From positions 1 to 64,000 of the forward strand of contig JASWJB010000185.1 in NCBI GenBank assembly GCA_032433595.1: a DNA stretch of 64,000 bases, given 5' to 3'. Made by a program: the position numbers and the translations under genes. The notes under the pieces were generated by a model. It did no database searches, had not been told where the DNA came from, and was given only the letters and a program-made list of their open reading frames with translations. The DNA is from Conoideocrella luteorostrata. Lineage: Eukaryota > Ascomycota > Sordariomycetes > Hypocreales > Clavicipitaceae. This document shows positions 10,535 through 20,783 of the stretch, piece by piece (within the stretch, counting starts at the first letter, position 1; the number at the start of each line of letters is the position of its first letter).

Positions 10535-10994
10535 TGTTGGAACCCCTCGTCAAGCTTACCAGCAATTGCGGACAAAGTCACGTGACCAACATAGCGTGCA
10601 ATGAAAATGGAAGATTGATGATCAACTAGATAGATGATGAAGTTATAAAGAAACTAATCTAGGTCTACAGAACAAATAAGAAGGCCTTGTGGGCCTGTGT
10701 GTGAGGCTGCCCTAAAGAGTGTGAATCACTTCAACACATCCTGTGAGGCTGCCCTAAAGAGTGTGAATCACCTCAACACCTCTCTTGTACGGCGCTCGGG
10801 GGCATTCCTCTTTCTCTTTGTCACAAAATTCAGCAAAAGGTGAAGCTCCACACTAATAGCGTGAATAATGCATTTTATATAGCCTGTGACACTCTTCCTC
10901 TTAATTAGATAGTCACGAATGAATAGAATTGCTTTGTTTATTGTTTTGCTTCACCTTCTGGTACCAGCCACTCGAAGCCCCTGTGCTTCCTACA
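10535..10994 (+). mobile_element. Solo LTR, family A, enlarged copy upstream of the NLR
   Basis: Starts TGTTGGAACCCCTCGTCAAGC and ends CTTCCTACA. At 460 bp it is about twice the family length because of extra internal sequence, including a 42-bp direct duplication (10700-10741 and 10742-10783, unit starting TGTGAGGCTGCCC). Flanks gtctc and gtcac are an imperfect 5-bp target duplication. It lies only ~80 bp upstream of the NLR start codon, in opposite orientation. Confidence 0.75.
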
Positions 10995-11341
10995 GTCACT
11001 CCTTCGCACCCAGTTAGTAGTGAAGTCGACACATTCCGGGAAAACTTTTCCCTAAATGGCCAAAAAACGCTTGATCTCGTAGACATTCGACTTCAGTCGC
11101 TTTCTAATGACTTCTCTAGGATCTTCATCCGAGTTTGGTCTTTTGCGGCTGTGTGGCTTGACCCGGGTTCGTTTTGACCGCGACTTTAAATCACAGAGCG
11201 TATGTGACTCTAGCGAGTTTTGTTTGGGTATCGACGCGGTATTTGGCAAGGTCGCAGGGCAATTATCTGAATTTCCGTGTGATTTGAGTATGATTTTTGT
11301 CGACGGCTTTCCGCTATGGACTACCCGATCCTCAACACTTT

Positions 11342-12106
11342 TTATTGTGCGAGGGCGCTTTCCGTCCCCATAGCTAGACTGACATAACGCTCGGAAGGGA
11401 AGTCAAGAGCATCAGGGGGGGGAATAGGCCCCAAGTCCTTAGAGGCTTTGTTAGGAATAGCCATAGGCACACCCACATCGTCCAGCCGTTTAGATGATGT
11501 TGGTGTAGCAACGCGGACATTGCTAGCCGTAAGAGTGATGGGAGCAGATTGTAAATCTTCGACTTCGGCTTGCTGACTCGTGGATGGATGTGGTCGAGCT
11601 TGCTGAAAGGCGGTCACACTGTCATATTCTGTCAAATCTATGATTCCTGGGTCACTTCGATCGTCCAGACTCGTTCCGGAATCATCGGGCTCGGAAGGCG
11701 GGAAGGAGAGGAGCTCAGACATCATATCACCTACCTCATCAGATCCTTGGCATTGAGAATAAAAGGAGTCGATCTTGTCATCATGTTCTGAAGAGTGGAC
11801 TAAAATAATGGAACTCGAATAACTTCCCTCTTGGACAGCCTCGCTGTGGTCTTCGAGCAAAAATAATTGCGGATCTAAATTATCTAACAGATTCCCTGAT
11901 GTCACCGCCGAGACCTCCGAGGAAGGCGATGAAAGAGGCTGGCCCTCAAGTTCAAGATCGTCGAATACTCCGTGATCATCATGAGTCGCTGTTGCATCGT
12001 CGAGCATCATCAAAAGCTGCCTCTCAATCTCAAGGTTGTTGTCAGCCATGGGTGATGTGATGGTAGATAAACCGGTGAAGGCATGAGCATCTTGGAGATG
12101 ATACAA
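11342..12106 (-). CDS. Hypothetical acidic protein with a SIM-like motif
   Basis: An uninterrupted frame of up to 254 residues, or 235 from the second in-frame ATG at 12049 (MADNNLEIERQLL). It is rich in Asp, Glu and Ser with no predicted transmembrane segment. The short motif IIDLTEYD resembles the hydrophobic core of SUMO-interacting motifs ([VI]-[VI]-D-L-T). I recognise no domain. A basic stretch, KRPNSDEDPREVIRKRLK, lies downstream on the same strand near 11100-11160 in a different or interrupted frame, so this could be part of a longer decayed gene. It sits between two LTRs, and a transposon-derived origin is possible. Confidence 0.3.
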   Translation of the reverse strand: MYHLQDAHAFTGLSTITSPMADNNLEIERQLLMMLDDATATHDDHGVFDDLELEGQPLSSPSSEVSAVTSGNLLDNLDPQLFLLEDHSEAVQEGSYSSSIILVHSSEHDDKIDSFYSQCQGSDEVGDMMSELLSFPPSEPDDSGTSLDDRSDPGIIDLTEYDSVTAFQQARPHPSTSQQAEVEDLQSAPITLTASNVRVATPTSSKRLDDVGVPMAIPNKASKDLGPIPPPDALDFPSERYVSLAMGTESALAQ

Positions 12107-12197
12107 TTCTGATTGCTGAGTATCGCACTGATAGTCGCGGTCTGTACATGACCACTTTCAGCCATGGTTGGCTTCGATATGACGTATGGCATCGGTG

Positions 12198-12440
12198 TGT
12201 TGGAATTGATAGAAAGAGGTTCGAATTTGTTCGCATTGATGGGATGTGCCGTGTTACTTAGATGATTGATGCAGAATCCCTCGTCTGACGGTCTTGTCCA
12301 AATACCCCTATAAATACCCCCTACACTCTGAGACACTTCCGTCCAGAATTCCTGCTTTAGGCACAGAGACCGCGTAACCTTTCTCTCACAGCCCGTGTAT
12401 CCACACATCCGGTCCACACACACACACGTGTAATCCAACA
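12198..12440 (+). mobile_element. Solo LTR, family B
   Basis: 243 bp beginning TGTTGGAATTGAT and ending TAATCCAACA, giving inverted TGTTGGA/TCCAACA ends. Internal blocks 'ccctcgtctgacgg', 'cccctataaatac' (TATA) and 'cgtgtatccacacatcc' recur in copies at 37.1, 41.3 and 53.8 kb. No clear target-site duplication is visible here. Confidence 0.75.
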
Positions 12441-12813
12441 CAAACCTGGCGCAAAAGACTCGCAGAAACGCAGCGCACACGATGCAGGCAGAAGAAAGAC
12501 ACCGCCGGTGCTGCTTGTGCCTGATTGTATGTGTATCGTGTGCGCCGGGCGTTTCTACATCGTTTACGCCAGGCTTCGTACCGTTTGGTACGCTAGGCGT
12601 CGAGCTGCGAGCCCCTATTGTTAGCCAGACCGTGACCACACACACACGCAGGCATATAGCCAACGCCCCCTCACTGTCATCAGAGTATATACTTGTATAA
12701 GCCTTGCAGAAAGTTCTGTAAAAGGCGAAGCCACGGTGCGGCAAATCAGGCAAAATTCGAAGGCTTTGCCGCGCTCTGCGCGGGCGAACACGCCGGCTTA
12801 AGGCATGTGTTAC
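12441..12813 (-). repeat. Dispersed repeat family E, reversed copy
   Basis: Reverse complement matches the copies at about 24.05-24.32 and 35.82-36.0 kb, including 'ttgccgcaccgtgg', the TATA-containing 'gtatatactctgatga' and 'gtgagggggcgttgg'. It is flanked by LTR B on the left and LTR A on the right. No coding capacity. Confidence 0.6.
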
Positions 12814-13027
12814 TGGGGGAAGCACAGGGCTTCGGGTGACGAGGGTATCGATACCGGGAGGTGGGGCAAAATAATGTGCAAAGCAATTCAATTCGTTCGT
12901 AACTATCTAAAATAGAAGAAGTTAAGGGGGAGGGATGCCCTCGAACGCGCCGTATAAAAGAGGCGCGCAAGGGTGGCCACGTGACCTTGTCTACAATTGC
13001 TTGTATGCTTGACGAGGGATTCCAACA
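12814..13027 (-). mobile_element. Solo LTR, family A
   Basis: Minus-strand copy: plus strand ends GAGGGATTCCAACA (5' end of the LTR) and starts near 'tgggggaagcacagggcttcggg'. It carries the conserved CACGTG box and 'gccgtataaaagaggcgcgc' TATA region. No internal region or target duplication is seen. Confidence 0.75.
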
Positions 13028-13687
13028 ATTCGGTAGCTAAGAGCTCTTCCAAGGATTCAATTAATCAAAGCAAGGCCTCGTCTAATTCCAAAGTAGCCTC
13101 GCAATCAATAACAACGAAACGAATCTTGTCCCCTAGATAGACTTGCCTGACCTTCCCCATATCAGCACACGCAACCATGCAGAATACAACAAACCCCCTG
13201 AGACTAGGACCATCACGACCTAGAATTACCGCTTTGTCACTGGTAAATCTCACGCTGCCTATTGAATACGGGCTATCGTGTGTGTTGGATGGATGAAGGC
13301 CGGCTTCGCCCCGACAATACGCGAGAAAGTAAAGTCATGCCTGAATGGATACCGAGCAAATATTACGCGAGGGATGCGGAGGCGTCTCTCTAAGTCCTAC
13401 CTGCGCCTTGGCAAAGCATCCGAAGTAAGAACGATTTGAACACAAGCGGCAGGGCAGGCACGGTAGCCATGTCCGTGGCAACTGTACAGATGTTTACTTG
13501 CCCCAGGTCCCCGCCAGCTTCAATAAAGGCAGGCAAGCAGGCACCTTCCGCCGAGATGAGATGGTCATCTATTTCTCGGCATTCTTGGCTTTTTTTTTCT
13601 TGTTTTCTTCTTTTTTTTCTTTCCCCAGTTCCCATCTCTTTATGCCGCTCCGACCTCATTATCTTCTTCACTCACCCTTAGTGCATC
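13028..13687. other. Intergenic with CT-rich promoter tract
   Basis: No gene is supported. A long pyrimidine tract with T runs at about 13589-13625 ends ~65 bp before the ATG at 13688 and is typical of a fungal core promoter. The minus-strand open frame at 13065-13253 has no domain. Confidence 0.4.
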
Positions 13688-14149
13688 ATGCCTCTTTTCG
13701 ATACGCCCTTCGTTCGCGACCTCGTGAAGGCAATCATCCTGCTCTTCATTTCGGGCTTGTTCTGCTTGGTCAAGTTTCTCGCCGGGAATCCGATCGCCGC
13801 AAGGCGCATCAAAAACTTCATTCTCTGTCGTGAACAAGCTGACTCTTCCAGGGGTCCGAGACGAGAAGTCGACCTCGAAAATAACCCAGAGCCGAACGAA
13901 GGCAATGATAGCTCCCATCTTCCTCAGCCTCCGGAGCCGACACCGACCGTTCCGTCTACGCCGACGCATGCCGCGTCCCGGACGATTTCGGAGGCTATTT
14001 CCAGCCTGACAAGTTTCCCGGCCGAGGCAGACATCGCGATCTGCAGGCCGCCGTGGTGCGAAAATGGAGATGTGGATGTCGGCAGCAACAGCGAGGATTG
14101 GACGGAGGAGGGTCTGATGCAGGCAGGCAACCGCCTCCTACTTACCTAG
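13688..14149 (+). CDS. Small single-pass membrane protein, hypothetical
   Basis: 153 residues. After MPLFDTPFVRDLVK comes one clear membrane helix at about residues 15-33 (AIILLFISGLFCLVKFLAG), then a basic stretch and a long Pro/Ser/Thr/Glu-rich, probably disordered tail ending in an acidic DVDVGSNSEDW region. The helix followed by arginines suggests a signal anchor with the tail in the cytosol. A CT-rich promoter precedes it. No family is recognised. The composition and intact frame look coding, but the opposite strand is also open, so confidence is moderate. Confidence 0.45.
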   Translation: MPLFDTPFVRDLVKAIILLFISGLFCLVKFLAGNPIAARRIKNFILCREQADSSRGPRREVDLENNPEPNEGNDSSHLPQPPEPTPTVPSTPTHAASRTISEAISSLTSFPAEADIAICRPPWCENGDVDVGSNSEDWTEEGLMQAGNRLLLT

Positions 14150-14590
14150 CGACTTTTATTTTTAGCTGTGGTTCCAGCGATTGTTTTGTTTCTTTCTTGT
14201 CACTCCTTTCTCTTTCCTTTGTCATTTCTGTCACTCTTTTTGTTTTTCCTTTTGTCGTTCGTTTCTGTTTTTGTCAGCGATGGAAAACAAAAACCCAAAA
14301 AAAACTGAAAAATTGAAAAATTGAAAAAAAAATTGGGAACCACAGCAAAATATCTGTACTAGTATAGGTAGGAAGCATTAATATATTGGGTTGGTGGGTG
14401 GGTCTCAGCAGGGTTTGCACCTCATCGCGGTTGCTGGGTCTAGTAGCCTCGTAGCCTCCTCTACAGGTGAAGCCAACGCAAACATCATGTATATAGAAGA
14501 TTAGAAGATTTAGTATGCTAGCTAATTAAATGCATTTTTTTAAAAGCAATATCTTAAACCTACATGCATGACTCCCGGTGACAGACAGCA
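14150..14590. other. Intergenic, T- and A-rich
   Basis: T-rich sequence followed by a run of A-rich triplets near 14285-14335 ('gaaaaattgaaaaattg' tandem). No gene is seen. It probably holds the 3' ends of the two convergent genes. Confidence 0.4.
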
Positions 14591-15946
14591 TCAATCAAGA
14601 TAGAGGAGTGGTGCAATTACAGCCCATCTCAAGTCTTTTTCATCCTGCTGGGTTAGAAATGTAGTATCCTTCATCAATTGCTTGTATGTTATTATTGCTT
14701 TCTTTATAATCTCTGGTTTTAGCTCTGTTATACCGGCCTTCAAAAAAGCATTAAAAACACTGCCTGGGCTGTTATTTCGGAACCGAGCAATACGGGAGAG
14801 GTTATTGTGCATCACTTGAGAAGCCCATTCGGGATGAATTGGCGCGCACTCACCCCCCATATCCAGCCAAGCCATAATAACAATAGCAGTAATCCCGTCG
14901 TTAGGGTCCCAATTTTTAGCATGCCTTCCCTTTAGGACATAAACGCAGAAATCTGTGCGACATAGGGGACACGCGGTGAATATGTAGTCCCACGGCGATG
15001 CGAGGCCGTCATGCACGGCTTTGCAGATAGCTGCTCCCTCCCGTCGAAGCAGCGTTTGACCACCACCACCATCACCACCACTACTCAATGAGGTGATGGA
15101 GGCAGTGCGTTGATGATAATGATAATGGATTGATTGTTTCTCCTCCTTGAATGCGAAATAACTGCTTTCGCTGTATTCTTGGTGTGGACAAATCCGCATG
15201 TTCCAATACGGCTGCTGCACCCGCTCATTCTCTCGGTTCAACTCTGGCCCCGGGTAATAAGTCCATCTCCTATGCAGCATAAACCTGCCCTTGACGATCA
15301 AGGGCGACACATATGCTTCAACGCTAGCTTTTACTCGGGCATCTTCAATATTGAGTTCAATGCTGAAGGGCTGTACAAGACTCTTGATCCGGTCATTATG
15401 AATACCCATTCGTGTCCACTTTAATGCAAGCTGAACATGTCTATCCCAGAGGGTATAGTATGGACACAACTCATCAATTCCACATGTACAGAATGACCGG
15501 ACATGTCGATGGGGGCAGCTTCTAGTCTTGCTCGGGTTAAGCGGCGTGTCCCCCTCGGTAAATCGGTGTAAACGTATGCAATATACGCAAAACCAGTGAT
15601 CTGGCATTTGGAGGCTCATCTGCCACAGGTAAGGGATCTTATACATTTCTTTTTTAGCGAGAAGCCTCATGTTCTTTTTGCGCGCTGTCCAAAATTGGGT
15701 GCATGTATAACTCAGAGCTGCTCTGTCGTTCCCAGAGAGCAGTTTCACTATCCTGATGATCACGACGCCAGGCATGTTTGTCAGGCCCGTCCTTGTCTTT
15801 GTTTTTCGGCCATTCTTCAAGCAGCCGCTAACTTTTTCGATGAGGCGTGCGCTTTTGATTAAACAGCCCTTGTCGTGACTGTTTTTATGTTGCTTGTCCT
15901 TGTCTTTCTGAAGGCCTTCTTCATAGCGTGGCCACACGGCAAACAT
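14591..15946 (-). CDS. F-box domain protein
   Basis: Intronless, 451 residues. An F-box-like segment at about residues 53-97 (LTNMPGVVIIRIVKLLSGNDRAALSYTCTQFW) would dock to Skp1 in an SCF ubiquitin ligase. Downstream come Cys/His clusters, WFCVYCIRLHRF at about 118-130 and CPHRH...CTCGIDELCPYY, seen in many fungal F-box proteins of unknown substrate. A Gly/Ser/His low-complexity loop near residues 280-300 comes from a CAC/ATC triplet tract. The first ATG gives a basic leader; a start at the later Met just before the F-box is possible. The role is inferred from the F-box only. Confidence 0.65.
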   Translation of the reverse strand: MFAVWPRYEEGLQKDKDKQHKNSHDKGCLIKSARLIEKVSGCLKNGRKTKTRTGLTNMPGVVIIRIVKLLSGNDRAALSYTCTQFWTARKKNMRLLAKKEMYKIPYLWQMSLQMPDHWFCVYCIRLHRFTEGDTPLNPSKTRSCPHRHVRSFCTCGIDELCPYYTLWDRHVQLALKWTRMGIHNDRIKSLVQPFSIELNIEDARVKASVEAYVSPLIVKGRFMLHRRWTYYPGPELNRENERVQQPYWNMRICPHQEYSESSYFAFKEEKQSIHYHYHQRTASITSLSSGGDGGGGQTLLRREGAAICKAVHDGLASPWDYIFTACPLCRTDFCVYVLKGRHAKNWDPNDGITAIVIMAWLDMGGECAPIHPEWASQVMHNNLSRIARFRNNSPGSVFNAFLKAGITELKPEIIKKAIITYKQLMKDTTFLTQQDEKDLRWAVIAPLLYLD

Positions 15947-16850
15947 TGTTGTTGTTATTGTAGCTGATGAGAGGAAAGAGACGAAATAACGGTTATTATT
16001 CGAACTGGACTAGGAAATCTGGCTCATAGGGTTATTTGGTCAATTGATAGAATGATTGAATTTGAAATGATCAGTGCTCAAATCAAGTGATTCTTTGGGG
16101 CCTTTGGTAAAGGAGTAGGATGAGGAGGAGCAGGGTTAAGGGATTAGGAGTAGGGGGGGTTATTGTCTATTTATAGGTTTCGGGGAAGCAAATGGAGGAA
16201 AAAGGGTTTTATGTGAGAACAAATCAAACCTTGAGACACAGAAAGCTAATATTTTAACTATCCACCCGCCTGGATACAATGCGGCTGGGAAGTATGTTTC
16301 ATGCACGAAATTTCTGTACCCCCACATCTTGGCGCTCTTAAGCTCGTATCCATGCATCGCATAGGTCTATCTTTTGGTTCTTGTTCTTGCCAGCCTACAC
16401 ATGTTGAATTATGTGGCCTTTGCAGTCCAGCTCTCCATCTACGAGGAACAACGAACGCAGTGAGGCTGGGGGCTTGGGGGCTGGTCCCCATAACGTAAAA
16501 TGACGATGCTTTTTACTACACGGGGGCAAGCCTCCAAACCCCCCCAGCCTCGCTGCTCTCGTTGTTGCGATGAAGTCCAATAATGTACGATCTTCCATAC
16601 AAGGCTTGATACGGCAGGGCGGAGCATGGTACTCTGTACGTGAGATAAGGTTAGAGTTTGTCTAGTTATTTGCGTGAAGGCTACGGAGTATTAGATTCAG
16701 CGGGGCGTCTAAAATAATTAGCTCCTGACGAAGGTTGGTCCTTGCAGGCGGGGCTAATAGCTGGTTAACAAATTTCTGATGACGTGACGAGGGGGAAACC
16801 CCACCTTTTGGACGATATTGGGTAGTCTTGATGAAGCGGCGGGTTAGTTA
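15947..16850. other. Intergenic with a foldback structure
   Basis: No gene is supported. An imperfect inverted repeat has arms at about 16440-16489 and 16525-16572. The left arm contains 'gcagtgaggctgggggcttg'; the right arm is its imperfect reverse complement. It may be a small MITE or a foldback relic. Confidence 0.4.
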
Positions 16851-18678
16851 ACGTCGCCCACCCCACCACCGACCACACCTCTCAACCGACCACCTTTTCT
16901 AGTCATTTCAACGCGAAATAGCCCACATTCCAACCGCGATTTCTCGTGCAATTGCATTGCTATTAATATAATAATTATATCATTAGATTCGCCATGCCTG
17001 ATTACACGGAAAGCGACCTTCAAAATGCTATATCTATGGTTGCAGGTGGGCAATCCATCCGGAAAGCCTCAAAACACTATGGAATACCAAGGACAACTAT
17101 TCGTGATAGGATTCACGGCGCGCAACCGCGCTTAGATGCGTATGAATGCCGGCAGCGTCTCTCACAGAAGGATGAAGAAAGCCTCGTCAAATGGATCCAA
17201 TCCCAGGTATCATTGAATGTGCCTATCACACATCAACAGCTCCGCAGCTTTGTCTCACACATTCTGGTCAAGGGAGGAGACCTTGAACCTATCGGAAAAA
17301 ATTGGGTTGCAGGCTTCTTAAGGCGTCACCCGGAAATATCAACAAAGAAAGGCAAGCGAATGGATTCCTGCCGTATTAATGGCGCATCTGCTGATACAAT
17401 AAAGACCTTCTTTGTGCTTCTCGAGGCAGAGGCTCTAAAGCTAATTCCACCGCGAAATCGGTACAATATGGACGAGGTAGGTGTTCAAGAGGGCCAGGGC
17501 AGCAATGGCCTAGTTCTTGGGCACTCGCGAATACAGATTATTATCAGGAAACACCCTGGAGGGCGATTTTGGACTACAATTATCGAGTGTATTAGCGCAG
17601 ATGGCAGGGTCCTTAGCCCGCTGGTTATTTTCAAGGGAGAAAGCGTACAACAGCAATGGTTCCCTGATAATATAGATCAATATCGCAAGTGGCACTTTAC
17701 GGCATCACCAAATGGCTGGTTATCTAATGAAATTGGCCTGGCTTGGCTACGAGAGGTCTTTATCCCAGAGACTAAGCCAGCTAAGCAGTCAGAGCCACGG
17801 CTACTAATCCTAGATGGCCACGGTAGTCATATGACTGACGACTTTATGCTAGAATGCTTCAAAAATAACATATTCCTTCTTTTCTTACCGGAACACTCAT
17901 CGCATGTGTTACAGCCACTTGACGTTGGGGTGTTTAGCCCGGTCAAGACTAGCTATCGCACTTCAATCATGGACCTTTAATTATTGTATAATTCAGCACG
18001 TATGAATAAAATCCTCTTCCCTGAATATTATTACAAGGCCCGGCTAGCTGGAATCACAGAAAAAAATATCCTATCTGGGTGGAAAGCTACGGGGCTTTGG
18101 CCAGTCAATGTGGCGAGACCTCTTCTATCAAAATTACTAGCATCCGCTGATAAGCCTCTTCAAGCAACGCCTCAAATCCCTGAAAAGCAGCAGGAAGACC
18201 TTCTCAAGACCCCTCAGCGCGGCAGTCATATTCAGCAACTAATTGACCGAGTTATTCCTCCTAGTCAGACAGACCCAACAGCTCGTCAATTATTTCGGAA
18301 GATCCGGAAGGGAATTGACGATAAAAACATCTAGCTAGTACGCGCAGAGCAGGAAATTCGTAATCTTAGGCATCAAGTTGATGCTCACAAACCAAGGAAG
18401 AAGCAGAAGGTCGAGCATAACCCTAATAAAAAATTCGCGAATATTGAAGATGTTGAAAAGGCTCGTCAGCGCCTTCCGGCGCAGATTGCAGCAGCAACCG
18501 CGATTGCCGCTATTCCTTTTGAAGACCTCTGCCACGAGTGGCAGCTTCCTAGCTAGAAAACACCAAATATCACTATTTTGAACGCGTTGTGCCGACTAAT
18601 TTGACGATATCTAATGCAGCTATTCTGCGCCAAAGGTGGTCGGTTGAGAGGTGTGGTCGGCGGTGGGGTGGGCGACGT
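16851..18678 (+). mobile_element. Fot/pogo (Tc1-mariner) DNA transposon, near-complete
   Basis: 1828-bp element bounded by 47-bp terminal inverted repeats (16851-16897 and 18632-18678) that match at 46 of 47 positions and begin ACGTCGCCCACCCCACC. A TA target duplication lies at 16849-16850 and 18679-18680. It contains one transposase reading frame broken by two nonsense codons. A relic of the same family is at 2852-2992. Confidence 0.92.
16994..18556 (+). pseudogene. Pogo/Fot-family DDE transposase, two nonsense codons
   Basis: The N-terminus has a psq-type HTH (SIRKASKHYGIPRTTIRDRI) followed by a CENP-B-like HTH (NWVAGFLRRHPEIS), and then a DDE domain. Catalytic aspartates are in YNMDEVG, LLILDGHGSH and VLQPLDVGVF; 35 residues separate the last two, giving the DD35D signature of Fot/pogo. 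The frame is the same throughout but is stopped by TAA at 17978-17980 and TAG at 18332-18334, then ends at TAG 18554-18556 after a coiled-coil-like basic tail. Both internal stops are one C-to-T change from a Gln codon, as expected of repeat-induced point mutation. The copy is presumably inactive. Confidence 0.88.
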
Positions 18679-18719
18679 TATACTAGTAATGCTTTTGTTT
18701 CCGCCGCACGAGCAGGTGA

Positions 18720-19150
18720 ACATAAGGCCCGACGGTTAATCACGCGCCAATAGAAATTACAACCGTTGGCTGCGATAGAGTGATGTCAAACAGGGGCAGG
18801 GAATGCGAATTGGAGTGTGTGTGCGGTCTTGGTCTGGGTCTAGCAATGGGGGGCTCGACACGGAGGGCATCAAACGGCACGAAACCTACGATGCACACGC
18901 TGCCGGCGCGAGAAATGGCGAAATGGAGGCTCCTGGAGCGCTTTTACTTTCACTGCATTGCGTGCGCTGCGTGTTTGCGAGTCTTTTGCACCAGGGTTGG
19001 TGCCGTTGTGAGCGCTGTTGGTAGAATTGTGGTCGTTTGACTGTTGAGACCAGGCAGGACCTCGTTTTTGGCGAATTGCACGCCGGGTGTTTGCCTTGCT
19101 TTTTGCCACATCTTGTGACTTACTGGCTGACGCCTATGGCAGGAGTTCAA
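18720..19150 (+). repeat. Dispersed repeat family E, copy
   Basis: Shares blocks with the other E copies: 'ttggctgcgatagagtgatg', 'gtgtgtgcggtcttggtctgg', 'ggcacgaaacct' and, further on, 'gcgtgtttgcgagtcttttg'. No convincing reading frame. It starts just after the transposon. Confidence 0.55.
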
Positions 19151-19189
19151 ATGTTACTTTGAAGACTGGCCAGAGGAAACATTTAACAG

Positions 19190-19385
19190 AATACCCGGGC
19201 AGGCACGTGGGCACTTCTCGTGGTCACTCTGGCGCGCCTCTTATATACGGCGCGGGAATAGATACTCTTCTTCTCCTTCTCCTCTCTTTTAGACAGACGT
19301 AATAGATTGAATTGTTTTGTACATTGTTTTGCTTCACCTTTCGGTATCGATACCCTCGTTACCCGAAGTCTCTGTGCTTCCTACA
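19190..19385 (+). mobile_element. Solo LTR, family A, 5' truncated
   Basis: Resembles the variant at 50078 ('ggcaggcacgtgggca', 'cttatatacggcgcggg') and ends CTTCCTACA. The TGTTGG end is missing or too diverged to place. Its 3' end abuts a fragment of LTR family C. Confidence 0.6.
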
Positions 19386-19386
19386 A

Positions 19387-19500
19387 TTCCCTTGAATCTA
19401 GTGGCCTGAGGTCTACGTTCCTTGGCATCGTGCCACCTGCTTCCGCTTTCGTACGATTCTAGCCAATACGAGGCTTCGGTCATTTCCGAAGGAGCTACCA
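19387..19500 (+). mobile_element. LTR family C, 3' fragment
   Basis: Matches the last third of the C copies at 37.2 and 47.1 kb: 'ttccttggcatcgtgccacc', 'tcgtacgattctagccaata', 'catttccgaagg'. The terminal CTCAACA is lost. Confidence 0.6.
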
Positions 19501-20570
19501 CAGGTTAAGAAAGGCTTTTTTGAATTTGGGGATAAGCTTATTTGTATTAATACTTTACCTAATTCGGCACGGTCTATTCTAAAGAAATTATTTCTATTGA
19601 TCTCATATGTAAATATTCTACATTTTCGCTTAATACCCGCAATATACATATTGCGTGGCAGTTCTCGCACATACGTAGTGTTACATGCTGGATCCGTCTA
19701 GCAGGATGCTGGACTGTACACATGGATTGGCAATATTAGTAGATGCAAAAGATGGTCGTATATTATGAATGCATGTAAACAAACATAAAATAAGCCTAAG
19801 GTAAAATAAGATGGTTGTTGTTTCATTTATCTACTAACAGGTTGGATTCTTCCTCGTATGCGTTGAATCCGTCACGTGGGTGACCTCTTCTAGCCATGGC
19901 TATCTGGTACGTAGCACTTAAGTATCAGCAATTACCAAATTAAAGACTAGATACAAAGTTTCACTAGGGCCCGCCACAAAAAAAGGCCAGAAAATTTGCA
20001 TTGGAGAGGCGGCATAGCAATGCGTGTGGCCAATGAGGAGCTATGCAAGACGTATATGGACCTTTTTTTCTCGCTAGGCTTGGAGGAATTACCTCGGTGG
20101 AGCTTGCACGTTCTGTGCCCTATATTAGGCGAGATAAAAATCATACCAGACGCCGGATAGTAGAAGTTAGGCTCGCACGATGTGTATCGTTTATGGGGAG
20201 CATCTCGACCGCAATACTGGCAGCAGTATACTCCGTACGGAGTAAAAAAACACGCTAGTTATCGCTGTACGGCACGTCTAGCCTGATTTGGCCTAGAAGC
20301 TTACCGTTAGTTGCCGCAACCCACTGCGTAAAACACAAATTCCTGGAATCCTACAGAGTGCCTCCCTTCACCAAAGGCGTCCAGCCACGTCAAAATAGGA
20401 CGAATCTTTGAGCATCGCGAGACTAGGCAGGACGACCACTAGCTAATGACCCATCGAAAGCGTTATTGCACGTGAAGAGTAAAATTGGGTGGATAAAAAG
20501 CGAAAATTGTCGCTGTAACAGTTCTGGCGCTGTGGGGCACCTGCGGCCGGCCACCCCATCAGTCTGTAAC
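19501..20570. other. Intergenic, no supported gene
   Basis: AT-rich with no domain-bearing reading frame. A perfect ACTCCGTACGGAGT palindrome lies at about 20230-20243. Confidence 0.4.
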
Positions 20571-20778
20571 TGTTGGAATCCCTCGTCAAGCGTACGAGCA
20601 ATTACGGACAGGGTCACGTGGCCACCCTAGCGCGCCTCTTTTATACGGCGCGCTCGGCGGCATTCCTCTTTCTCTTCTTCTCTCCTAGATAGCTACGAAT
20701 GAATCGAATACTTTGTTTTACCTATTGCTTCGTGCAAGAACCTTTTGAAGCCAAATTTGAAGCCCTATGCTTCCTACA
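20571..20778 (+). mobile_element. Solo LTR, family A, with target duplication
   Basis: 208 bp, TGTTGGAATCCCTCGTCAAGC to CTTCCTACA, flanked by a perfect 5-bp duplication GTAAC (20566-20570 and 20779-20783). This fixes the LTR ends and shows insertion by an integrase followed by LTR-LTR recombination. It carries CACGTG and 'ttttatacggcgcgc'. Confidence 0.88.
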
Positions 20779-20783
20779 GTAAC

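Noticed and set aside
12010..12891. Minus-strand open frame of 293 codons
   Set aside because: It runs across LTR B, repeat E and part of LTR A; the translation is a shadow of repeats with no domain.
13390..13671. Minus-strand frame rich in Lys/Glu
   Set aside because: It is the reverse of a CT-rich promoter tract.
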